This document shows positions 11,770-22,416 of a stretch of DNA of 64,000 nt, one piece after another. Below the pieces are notes generated by a model that ran no database searches, was not told the DNA's origin, and was given only the letters and a program-made list of their open reading frames with translations. This DNA is from Hyalella azteca (Eukaryota > Arthropoda > Malacostraca > Amphipoda > Hyalellidae), in NCBI RefSeq assembly GCF_000764305.2, contig NW_025931987.1, positions 1 through 64,000 on the forward strand, given 5' to 3'. Numbering within the stretch: position 1 is the first letter of the stretch; every line of letters starts with the position of its first letter. The position numbers were made by a program, and so were the translations under genes.

Positions 11770-13384
11770 ATTTTTTTTCTTTGATCTTGATTACTCAATC
11801 ATCAATGAAGATTACCTATACAGTTAGAAATTATCATATAAAAATAAGTGTAACTGTAATACAAGTAAAAATTGAAAATATATGGATTTTTTCTTTATTA
11901 AATTAAGTCTCCAAAATGGACTAATTTTTGCCACATTTTTGCAAAAGCTATCATATCTAGGTTTCCTATGTGCCAATTTCAAAGTTTTTACTTTTTAGTA
12001 CCATTATATATATACACATTAGAAAGCTCTCATTGTAGGCTATCAATTCTAACTGAAACAAACATTTTAGTTGAGACTTAGACTGCAGGAGGGTGGAAAA
12101 AGTGGGTGTGAGTGTGACTGATAGATATGAATGCTATAAATTAACCAAAAGCCAAAGGGAGAAGTGAACAGAATAAAGTCCATTTTGATAAGTAAATGAT
12201 TAAGAAATTAGACGTAAATGATAAGTAAATGACAAATTCCTAAATAAATGATGAATGAATGAATGATGTTATGAATGAATGATGAATAAATAAATGATTA
12301 ATAATTAATAGATAAATGAATGAATGATTGAATGATGATAAGATAGATAAATGATGGGAAAATTATGAGAAAATTTTGATAAACTGAAGGGAAAATGATC
12401 TGAAAATGAATTAAAAATAATAGGAAAATGATTGAAAAATGCTGGGGAAATTATGGGGAAATGTTGGAAAAATTATGGATAAATGATGGAAAAATGACGG
12501 GTGGATGATTAGGCATGGAATATATCTACTTGGCAAGCCCTGACTGGATTTTTCAAGCCATGGTTTTATGGGTTTGCCAGCGTGATTCGATTTCTTTGAT
12601 TAGTGAATTCCATTTCTTCAAGATGCGAATTCCATATCTTGGCCATGAAAAGCCATTGACGAGCTGCAACCTTATTTACAAAGTTGCGTTTACATGTTAC
12701 CCCAAATATCTAATTTACCCTAAAAACAGTCCAATCATACAGCAACACTAACATTTTTCTTCACTTAAGAGGCACCTGAATAGTTGATAATGCAGTCTGA
12801 CCGCTCTGATGTGACAGCTACTACGCAATCTTCAAGTTCAAGGAAACATTTGGGTTGACATGTTATTACGATCTGTAGGATATTTTGGCAGGAGCATTGA
12901 AGTACTGCGGATTATGGAAGTTGAAAATTTTATGAAGCGACATGTTCGCAAAGTGCAAACCACAATTTTTTTTCAATAAAACAAACATACATGACATTAA
13001 AGCCGCAAGGTTTCACACCTACTGAAATTATATAATATTAGAGCTGCGATATTTCAGAAAAAAGTAGGATTTTTCCAGCCCTGGACAGCATAGCAGTAGC
13101 AGAATGGAGATTCATCAGCAACTAAAAATAAGGAAATGAATGAGGCAAAGAAGAATGAAGCTGCCACATGCCTACATTCTTCTGCTGATGCCTAATCTGC
13201 CAGCAGCAGTCATTGTTGACAGTCAACAGTGGCAAACTTGATGGAGAACAAATGCTGGGAATTTTTCTCATGTGTTAAAATATGTATTTACAACATAAAA
13301 AATGCAAGGATATCTTCTTGGTTTGGTTGAAAAAAGTTATCTTCTTGGCTGCTAGTAGATAATTTTATCTTCTTGCAGGCTTAT
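11770..13384 (+). repeat. 1.6-kb direct repeat, copy 2
   Basis: Partner of 9127-10752. The offset drifts from 2,643 at the start to 2,632 at the end because of small indels. It ends about 270 bases before the first LAMTOR5 coding exon, so it sits in or next to that gene's 5' region. Confidence 0.9.
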
Positions 13385-13653
13385 CTTCTAATAATTCACT
13401 TGTAGCATAGAGAGTAAATAGTTTCACTATTTTTGAATATATAAAGCATAACATTAAGCACTAAATATACTTCCTAAAAATTTGTTTTGATTTCATTCAG
13501 AATATTTTTTTCTTCTTTTCAGCTTTCGCCCAGACCCATTCTGCTCAGCATATTATAAATGTCATGCTATATGAACAATAACTTGATGATCAGGGGACAT
13601 AAATAAGCCTTAAGAACATTACCAATAAGTTCCTTTTAGAGAATATTGCAGGA

Positions 13654-16600
13654 ATGGAGATTTCTCTTGAGAAGTGTGTGTCTGAAATGTGAGTATCATG
13701 CTGTTGATGAATTTTCTACCAGACAACTATTGCCTTTCTGATAGGTATGTAACTGGATATTATTCCCATTACAGTAATAATACTGCACAATTCCTATTAG
13801 TGGAAGTATTTTTTGTATTGTGATGGTGATATTGTGGAATTTACATATTTTTCTTTCATGTTTAAAATGACTTTTATTTAAGATGAGAGAGAAAAAAATG
13901 CCATCAGCATATTAATCATGAAAATTGAAAGTAAAAAAAATATATATATCTTGTTTTGTAGTATACTTTTTTTAAATTTCTTAATTCTTAAATTCATTTT
14001 GATTTAAATTTCCTTGTGAATCATTTGTACTGTAATTTGCATCATATGTAGGAGTGATTTTGATTACCATATATGTTGCATATAATCCAGATGTAGGAAG
14101 ATGCATGTCTCTCTGGTTATTATTGGTTACATGAATTCAGCTGCAAGCGCAATCAGTCTAAACTCTAAAAGTTTGTTCAGAAAATTAAGACTTTTTACAG
14201 TCTTGTGAAAATCCTGTCTCAAATTAAGAAGGCTGAATCATTCTTCAAGAAGTTTGTGGTAGGTAACTCACTTGTGTGCCTTTTTTGGCCACCGCAAAGT
14301 GGGGTGACTTTTGCCACTGGGGGTGACTTTGGCCACCACTACAGCAGAAACAAATGGCCGCAAAACAAAATAATAAATGTTGGCTAAAGTGACTGGGGTG
14401 ACTTCAGCCAATGTTTATTATTTTGTTTTGCTGCCATTTGTTTCTGTTGTAGTGGTGGCCAAAGTCACCCCACTTGACAGCACCAGTTCCTTTGTTGCAC
14501 AGATTTCAATATCCATTGGTCCTATTTCAGAGCACAGCAACCACAAGTGGCTGGAGTCATTTGCAGTGATGCCAATGGTTTAGTTTTGGCAAGTAAGGAG
14601 TCTGCCATATTTAATTGATGTAATAATTTTAATTACTTTGAATATCACCTTTTGAATAATTTTATTATCTAGAAATTGTACTATAAGTAGTTGCTCATTG
14701 ATACTACTCTAAAATTCACCAAATCAAAAATAATCTCTTTGAGGAAGTTTTAATGCATTGCCAGATCACTTCACATTGTTATCCTTAGTAATCATTACAA
14801 TTGCAGCTACTACAGCAGTCTGGTATATATATCAATTGACTCTCTTTTTTAAGTCTTAGAGTTCAATGTAATTTTTTTACTCTTCATCATGTTGCAGTTG
14901 TCATTTCCTATACAAAGAGTTGAAAAATTGGCAATCTTCCTTATAATTGCATTAGTTACGTACTCATGAAAAGCAATTTGCTTGTTCTTGATAGCTGTAT
15001 TATTGAGTCAAATTGAAAAGTGTTGAAGTAGAAAATTGTCAATCCTGTCAATCTCCTTAAAAATGTGTCTAAAACATATGACAGTTATCTCTCATGTAAA
15101 TAAAACCAACATTCTTTATAACTTCATTCTGTTGTGACCAGGCCGAAATATCGAGTCTCCTGAGCAATGCAGCGGTGGCTTGACGGCTGTGGCTGATGCT
15201 GTGTCTTTACTGGAGCCCGACTCACCCACCCTTCCTCTAGTCATCATTGAAGGTGAAACTAGGTAAGGTTACACAGCAACTGTTTTAATCTTTATATTTA
15301 ATTTATTTAGACTCACCCACCCTTCCTCTAGTTATCATTGAAGGTGAAACTAGGTAAGGTTACACAGCAACTATTTTAAACTTTAGATTTAATTTATTTC
15401 TCAAACATAACTAGCCCTACCAAGTTAACCCGACTCACCCACCATTCCTCTAGTCATCATTGAAGGTGAAACTAGGTAAGGTTACACAGCAACTGTTTTA
15501 AACTTTATATTTAATTTATTTAGACTCACCCACCCTTCCTCTAGTTATCAACACCGTGAATTTCGGCCCGTATTGGCATATAAGTATGGAAAAAAACGAA
15601 CGATGGCAAAATTTAAACAATTTTCACGAGCAAAACATTACGTTAGGTCCTAATGAATACGTGTACCAAGTTTCATCGAGTTAAGTTCATTAGTTTGAGA
15701 GATATTCCTTGATCATTAAATTTGAAAATTGGCCGTGAGACCGGCCTCGAGTCCGGCCGTTAATTTGTCCGAGGCGTAAACCCAGGAGAGCTAGGTTAAA
15801 AAAAAAAACAGAAAAAAACCATCGCTGGGAGTCATGTGCTGCTCGTGTTGTGTACAAATCGTCTAACAAACGTTTGAACTTCTGACATTGACTTCGGACA
15901 GCCGCCCCCCATATCGCCCCCCTACTGCCCTGTTCTTCCTTATCGCCCCCCAATATCTTTCCACCGCCCCTAGGGGGGCGATATCGCCCACTTTGGGAAC
16001 CACTGATTTAGACTCACCCACCCTTCCTCTAGTTATCATTGAAGGTGAAACTAGGTAAGGTTACACAGCAACTATTTTAATCTTTAGATTTAATTTATTT
16101 CTTAAACATTACAAGCCCTACCAACTTGGCAATCACAAACCCTTCAATTTTACAGTGTTTGGAAGAGATTGTGTCCCAAATGGCCTATGATTAAAAATTA
16201 AGAAATTTTTGTCTCAAATTAAGAATTTTCCATGCTGCTTGCAACCAAAAAGTTAATAAATTCCTACATGAATTTGGATTAAGTTTTGTGTTAAAGGTTA
16301 TATGAATACAAAGCTTTATTATTTATCAATAGTTCTGACCTGTTTGATACAAATGTTCAAACTTCAAGTTGCTAGTTTATACATCTGGTGGTTTGCTTGT
16401 CAAAAAATTCCTAATTATTTTTTGTAAGCTTTGAATTTTATTTAATATTGGTTGAGAAACTCCTAAGCAATACGTAACACTAAACTTATCTTTCTGTTCT
16501 TTCAATAGAGGATGCTCAAAGACAGTCCATATATGTATCTCTTAAAGCTTCATTTGTTGCAGTAAAATTGATTGAAAGAGAAATTATTGTCTTTACAAAT

Positions 16601-16943
16601 GATGAGCATTAGATTGATGAGTGCACTAGAACAATTATTATTATTTTACTGACTAATGAAACTTGGACTGCTTATGAAAATATCTGATGCAAGTTGCTTA
16701 ACAGTTATGTAAATATTTGGAAAAGCTTTAGAAACTTCACTGATTCATTTGTTAATTTTTCATATTTTTAATAGAATTTATATATAATAACAGGTGTCGT
16801 GTATATATTAATGTTAGCTGATAATATAAATTATCACCATTAATATTATTGATATTAATGTTAGTTGTTGCCCCCACAGCACAGTGGAAATACTCCGGAG
16901 TGATGGGGTGACATTGTCTGTGTTCAAAGCGTCCCACCAGTGA
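13654..16943 (+). CDS. LAMTOR5: Ragulator complex subunit LAMTOR5 (HBXIP), four exons, complete
   Basis: Exons 13654-13688, 14531-14592, 15142-15262 and 16880-16943 join in phase (2, 1 and 2 bases carried across the junctions) into 93 residues; the human protein has 91. It starts MEISLEKCVSEIAQQPQVAG, has VICSDANGLVLAS where the human protein has VLCTDSQGLNLGC at the same spacing, and ends SDGVTLSVFKASHQ against human HDGITVAVHKMAS. All introns are GT-AG (gtgagt, gtaagg, gtaagg). LAMTOR5 is a small roadblock-fold subunit of Ragulator, which holds Rag GTPases and mTORC1 on the lysosome. The start aligns residue for residue with the human start. The identification rests on remembered family sequence; the phase agreement over three introns makes chance very unlikely. 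Intron 1 holds a hairpin element, and intron 3 holds copies of the end of exon 3. Confidence 0.9.
14317..14472. repeat. Foldback (inverted repeat) element in LAMTOR5 intron 1
   Basis: Arms of about 77 bases face each other with almost no loop: the left arm starts gggggtgactttggccacca and the right arm ends tggccaaagtcacccca. The structure is a near-perfect hairpin typical of short foldback or MITE-like elements. A partial copy of the arm end (ggggtgacttttgccac) precedes it at about 14302. Confidence 0.8.
15220..16060 (+). repeat. Copies of the end of LAMTOR5 exon 3 with its splice donor
   Basis: The segment from gactcacccacccttcctct through gaaactag|gtaaggttac plus about 40 intron bases recurs after the true donor at 15262, with donor-equivalent exon ends at 15353, 15475 and 16054. 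A further copy around 15520-15551 is interrupted by inserted DNA. Each copy preserves a consensus TAG|GTAAGG donor. Spacing is 91, then 122 bases. Confidence 0.85.
15552..16005. mobile_element. Truncated hAT-like DNA transposon remnant
   Basis: It lies inside one exon-3 copy. The right end reads cactttgggaaccactg, i.e. CAGTGGTTCCCAAAGTG on the other strand, resembling the CAGTGGTTC-type inverted termini of hAT elements. No matching left terminus is visible, so it is truncated or the assignment is wrong. No coding capacity remains. Confidence 0.45.
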
Positions 16944-17610
16944 TGGCAACGCTTCATTTGAGCTCTGCTGACAGCAAAAGCCTACAAGCAATTGAACTTC
17001 ACAAGCCCATTACAAAGATGGTTCGCTTCAAGTTTATCTAAGGAAAAACAACGCCGCAAAATGCTCAGGAACATTATGCAAAAACTAGTGTTAAACCCCA
17101 ATTGGCAGGCTTATGTATTTTTATATCTGTTAATGGATTAATTGAGTATTCATTTTTTATTTAATTACATTCTAAAACAAATTGAATAATAGTAAACAAG
17201 ATACAAAAATACCAGACTCTCAGCGATGCTCAAAATTCCTGAAGCTGATAAAGCTCATTAAAACCAAGTTGCTACCGAACCAAGTTGCAGGCCGATAGAC
17301 TGATGGACCACATGAAAAAGGCACTGATAATGTCTATGCCTGTACCCACATTGCTTATTCTGTCAAAATAATAACGCTAGCAGATGATATTTGAATGTTC
17401 ATCAACATGAATAAATAGTATTAACTGATAAATGAGTATTATTCGTATCAACGTCACGGTTAAACAAACAATGTTAAAAACCTTAGAATCGCCATTTACT
17501 CGCTCGTCGCTGCACTCTATCCATCATTTTAGAATGGAAGGATCAAAGATGTAATCATTATTCGAAATGGATTTTTTGTTTTTGTGTGTCCTTGTAATAG
17601 AATAAACATA
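16944..17610 (+). other. LAMTOR5 3' flank / likely 3' UTR
   Basis: Non-coding after the TGA at 16941-16943. An AATAAA (17601-17606) is the first strong polyadenylation signal noticed and is a plausible transcript end. Confidence 0.4.
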
Positions 17611-18901
17611 ATAAATTGAAATCGTATCAGAAGGTTTTTACTATTTTTATCTCGAGATAAAGGATCGTAACTATTTCTGATGACGGTAAGGTGGAGTCAT
17701 GTAGGTACCTTATCGATGTTGTAGCTTGAAAATTCTAGGAGGAGATAGATTTCTACAGTACCCCCTTTTTTGGCCGTTTTCTAAGAATTTCACGTTTTCT
17801 TTTATTTTTTTCGAAAAATTGACACGAATAAAAGCTGTCTATTTTTTGATTTGACATATGTGTACCAAGTTTCAAAGTGATCCGTCTATAAATAGCCGAG
17901 ATAATTTTTGGGGTAGACGCTCCCCTTAATCCTTACTAATTGCAAATTTTCTGAGCACAAGTTCTTCTGTCGAGAACTGTCCCACCCCTCCTTTCCTTTT
18001 GATCTCGTCCAAGCATTTAATAGGGAATGAAATTAGATCATCTGTTGAAAGTCTGAAAATTTTTCGTTTTCAAAAATATCAATTTAATCATCAATTATCC
18101 TCTAGAATTCTCTATCTCAACAATTAACATTTAGAACCCTCATCAATAATCGCTTTGGATTTGAATTTGAACATTGCGTTCCCAGTTCATTCTTAATACT
18201 CTATATTAATTTATTGCTATTTTTTCGTGTCTGCTGTTAGACGACCAAGCCTGCAAGTGTTTGTTGGCCGACACCATTTTTGCAATGAGCGAAAATTAAT
18301 GAACAATCCATCGCAACAGCCAGGCAGGCGCTCTTATGAACTAAAAATGATAGACTCAGAACATCTTAATTAATTCCAAAGTCAAACTTTACAATGGGGT
18401 GAGGAAATACTCTCTTTTTGTACTGTTTGCGAAGTCGTCGCCCTTTCTTACACTTAAGTTGTATGCGCTTGATAGCAAGGAGGTGAATCCGATGTTCTGA
18501 ACTACGTTCAATAACTCCAACATTTCCTTGAAGCGGCAAACATTTTCTCTGAAATATACTGCCGCTCAGATTCAGTTGTGATGGTTTCGTTTTTTTTTCT
18601 GGTAAGGATGGACAAGTCCAGTATAATTATTGATTCGTCTATTTTGCAATATCTAAAATCGGCGTTAGGCACGATTTGACCTAAGACACCCCTTAATTGT
18701 GCAGATATTACAAATTTTAATCTCAGAGCACTACTACTGTAAAACGATAGCTATTATTACAAACACCATACGTTCTTGCATTTCAAAATTAATCGATCTG
18801 TAGGATCCAATTCCGTGGCGCGTGTCACTATTATTGTCTGGAGACTTGGTAAGTTGGGCGTTACAATTCAATTTCAGTCTTACTATAGTCTACAGATATA
18901 A
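17611..18901. other. Intergenic DNA without recognisable genes
   Basis: AT-rich, no supported ORF. The words gtgtaccaagtttca (about 17870) and gtgtaccaagtttcatcg (about 15661) recur, suggesting old repeat fragments. Confidence 0.3.
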
Positions 18902-18945
18902 TTAATTATATTATATAATTAAATTTAATTATATAATATAATTAA
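18902..18945. repeat. 44-bp perfect AT palindrome
   Basis: The 22 bases 18902-18923 are exactly reverse-complementary to 18924-18945, centred on aaa|ttt. It directly precedes the Penelope reverse transcriptase fragment and may be a cruciform-prone insertion site or part of the element. Confidence 0.95.
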
Positions 18946-19568
18946 AACCATACATCCCGAAGAAATTTTCACTTAAATCTAGAGACGATTTTTTAGAAAT
19001 TCTTCGCGGTCGGCGCCCATCTGGTATGCTTGCTTCACTTGACGTCACCAACCTCTTTACCAACGTTCCTACAGAAGAAACTTTGGAAATAATTGCTAAC
19101 CATGTTTATTCAAATGAAAGATTACCGGCTCCACCAGTCCCTAAAAAGGTCCTACTTGATCTCCTCCGCATCTGTACTTCAAAATCGCCTTTCCGGACAC
19201 CTGACAACAAAATTTACCATCAAATCAACGGTGTTGCCATGGGCAGCCCTCTGGGTCCAACCTTTGCTGAATTCTACATGTGCGAACTAGAAAACCGAGT
19301 ATTGTCGGACGCAACAATCAGGCCTGAAATCTACTGTAGATACGTCGACGACATTTTTGTCGTTGTTCGAGACGAGAATCACATGACGGAGCTACGCGTG
19401 GCCTTAGAACTCAGTTCAGTTTTGACGTTCACCTGCGAATTAGGGCTGAATCAGTCTTTGCCCTTCCTCGATGTACTCGTACAAATGGAAGATACAATGT
19501 TCGTCACTACAGTTTACCGAAAACCTACAGACGTCGGAAGAGTTCTGAACGAAATGATAGGGCAGTGA
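18942..19568 (+). pseudogene. Penelope-like element reverse transcriptase fragment
   Basis: An open frame of about 208 codons contains SLDVTNLFTNVP, GVAMGSPLGPTFAEFYMCEL and the catalytic YVDDIFVV, then the thumb-side LPFLDVLV and TTVYRKPTDVGRVLN. This motif order is that of Penelope-like reverse transcriptases. The frame stops right after the YRKPT block, so the thumb remainder and GIY-YIG endonuclease are missing. On the 5' side only PYIPKKFSLKSRDDFLEIL precedes the palate motifs before an in-frame TAA. It is a fragment truncated at both ends; the intact core frame suggests a fairly recent insertion. Confidence 0.85.
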
Positions 19569-21028
19569 GGATCATAATGTCGGTGTTCCAACTGTTCATG
19601 GAGTAATTTATGCAATTCTTTTTCTAGTACCCATTATACATTTAATACATACCCATTGATCAAGTTTTTATTCATGAATTTTGGGCTGCAATGCAGCTTT
19701 TTTTATTTTAATTACTGATGGCTATCCAAAAAATACGAAATTAATTGTACATGGGCAGTCGTGCGACTGGCTAACATTCCGAGTCAGGTGCAGCCATGGT
19801 TGAATAATTCAACCATGGGTGCAGCCATGGAACCTTGTTCAGACGTGACTTATGGACGTTCGGGAGTATGGGTGAAAGGAAAAAATAATTAAACGATCGA
19901 TATCGTATTATAATACTAAAATCATTGGAAACCACGTATGAACACTAGTCAGCTTTGAACGTAATCTGTGATGCCGCACGAATATCACTTTAATTACGAT
20001 AAGCTTGGTAGTTAGAACGTCTGTTTCTCAAATTATATCTTCGATTGCTATTCTTGTTACTCACAAATAAAAAATGAATATTTTGGCAGTACTCATGAAG
20101 GTATTTTTATTCAAGTAAGTAAATTCTTCCTTCGGCATACATGTAGCCACGTTTGACAGCCTAGGATTTTTATTCGTTTTGTTATATTATTATTAACAAT
20201 TATTTATCAGATAATTATAATTTTTCCGAGCAGTTAGAACATAATTGCAGCGTTATAGCACTTGAACTTTTCAATGAAATTAAAATCAAGTGAAATTTTA
20301 CAATATATACGCATAATACGCTACATCGTGACTTTCGCCATGCTAGTGCGGACCAATTTATGTGATGACATCTGACCAAAAGGGTTAGTTTTATTTAATT
20401 ATTGATCATCCATTTAATGAATTCTGGATGAGCAGAAAATTGTGTTTTTAGTGAAGAGAAATGTTCCGAATTATATACAGCCAGAATACATGTATTAGCA
20501 TAATATTTAGGATAATTTGAAAGCGATGTTAATGAAATAGAAACTAATTTGTAAGAACTCGTGCTGTGTACAACAGGTTAATCACAGTCGCTGATGGAGA
20601 AAAAATGTCTTTCGCTGTTTTTTTACAGGAACTCACCGTGAATTGTCGTTCACATTTCCCAGCACTCAGTGTCGGTTCAATAATTTTGAAATTGAATATG
20701 AAATTATTTTTATTGCTCCGGGGCGGGTGAAGTTGGAAATCCCCGCCGATTTAAAAAAGGGAAAGACCATTAATGAAATTTATAAATACTGAATCAAACA
20801 ACGCTCACAGGACGGAGTTTCTCGGTAATTTCTTGCATTCCTGTTGCATGATGATTGATGAAGCAATCGTACTACTGCATCATAAGACTTAATATAAATT
20901 GTATTGTTTGAATGATTGTTTTTACTACTTGGACTCGGACAGATTCGTATTGTTTTTAATGTTAGTTCGAATAAACGCAAATTGCTGACACATTCTCTAG
21001 ACTTACGTGACCTGTTTTCCCTCACTCA
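19569..21028. other. AT-rich intergenic DNA upstream of HSP90
   Basis: No supported gene. The last part is the presumptive distal promoter of HSP90. Confidence 0.3.
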
Positions 21029-21056
21029 GAAGCTTCTAGAACGTTCACGAAAGTTC
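21029..21056 (+). promoter_or_regulatory. Six-unit heat shock element (HSF binding site)
   Basis: Perfect alternation GAAgcTTCtaGAAcgTTCacGAAagTTC, i.e. six consecutive 5-bp nGAAn units in alternating orientation with no mismatch. HSF trimers bind three such units, so this fits two trimers. It lies 1.36 kb upstream of the HSP90 ATG; HSP90 genes commonly have a non-coding first exon and long 5' intron, and the ATG here is preceded by a splice acceptor. Confidence 0.85.
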
Positions 21057-21202
21057 CTCAGGTCGCCATGTACAGAAATACACGAGCACCTCCCCTCACC
21101 TCCCCTCAGCAGGGTGCGTTATTCTTAGCCTTCCCTCGCGTGGCTCTCACTTATTCTTTCCTCGTCGCTATCGTTTATCAGGATCTATCTGTTCCATTCC
21201 CC

Positions 21203-21213
21203 GGATATAAGGT
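21203..21213 (+). promoter_or_regulatory. Possible TATA box of HSP90
   Basis: ggatataaggt lies 150 bases after the heat shock element. Spacing to the element is longer than in many heat shock promoters, and no transcription start is provable, so this is tentative. Confidence 0.3.
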
Positions 21214-21351
21214 TAACAAATGTTCTCATATTGACCTAGTGCTTGTAATTAGAATTGTTGAATTTAATGTTTAGTTATAGTTTAGTATGAAAAAGTTATT
21301 GTCAATATGTAGTGCACATTCTGCAAGCGGTGTCAGTAGAAGCCATGATTA

Positions 21352-21767
21352 ATTAAACTCAACCGGAAGAATACCTGAATATCAAACTCAACCGGAAGAA
21401 TACCTGAATATCAAACTCAACCGGAAGAATACAGGAATATCAAACTCAACCGGAAGAATTCNACGATGCTATCAGGGAGGCTGTTCCACATGTCGGATAC
21501 CTGAAAATCAAACTCAACTGGAAGCATGCCTGAATATTACACTCAACAGGAAGAACAACCGAATATCAAGCGGAAGAATACATGAAACTCAAACTCAACC
21601 GGAAGATTACCTGAATATCAAATACAGGAAAAATACATGAATATTGAACTCAACCGGAAGATTACCTGAATATCAAATACAACCGGAAGAATACCTGAAT
21701 ATCAAACTCAACCGGAAGAATACCTGAATATCGAACTCAACCGGAAAATTACCTGAATAACAAATCA
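21352..21767 (+). repeat. ~27-bp minisatellite with a single-N join at 21462
   Basis: About a dozen units of aactcaaccggaagaatacc + tgaatatc, some degenerate, interrupted by an N and about 40 unrelated bases. It lies in the presumed 5' intron of HSP90. Confidence 0.9.
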
Positions 21768-21794
21768 CTTCCTAGCGCTACCCGCGAGGGCAAT

Positions 21795-21950
21795 CGGCGA
21801 GGAGGCCGGGCGGTTAAGTACAGCAGAATTGTAGCAGTGAGTTGCGTGTTCGAGACCGCAAAATGCTGTGAATGTTCTGCGATGTTAAGAATCGGCGACA
21901 GGCCTACGGCCTACTAAACGCTGAAACCGCTATAACCGCTATTATAATTG
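21795..21950 (+). repeat. tRNA-like SINE, second head and tail
   Basis: Contains ggccgggcggttaagtac (A box), gcgtgttcgagacc (B box) and the tail agaatcggcgacaggcctac. It matches the second monomer of the dimeric SINE at 8060-8312; the first monomer is missing. Confidence 0.75.
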
Positions 21951-22416
21951 TTTATCTAATTAATTTTTGTCTGAAATTTATAAGAAACGCAAGTGAAAGT
22001 ATTCAGATTAATCATCATAGATATAGTAAGTGGTGCTGGTCCTCAGTTATTGGCAATCGCCAAACGATGTTTATCGCTCCCGTCCTCCACGTGGCTGCGC
22101 ATCGGCGTGGCAGGCAGGCTATTTACAGCCTTGCTACCGCCTGCCACGCTTGCCCTTCCTTGACTCTGACATTCCTCATCTTTTAGCTGAACAATCGTTT
22201 TTATTTGCCACAAACATTCTTTATTTTTACCAATAAAAGTTAGTAGTTTACATATGGATCATGAGAAGTTAAATAGAGATCTATGTTTTCACTGTCCAAA
22301 TAACCTCAGGACGTCCATATTTCCGGTTTTATATTTGATTTGACCGATTCAATAAAGTTAAAATACAAACCGATGCACCTATTACTGATCGTTCTTTATT
22401 TTTCCCAAAGGTCGAA

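Noticed and set aside
9127..13384. LTR retrotransposon with 1.6-kb LTRs
   Set aside because: No TG...CA termini, no matching target duplication, no primer-binding site or polypurine tract, and the 1.0-kb interior has no coding sequence.
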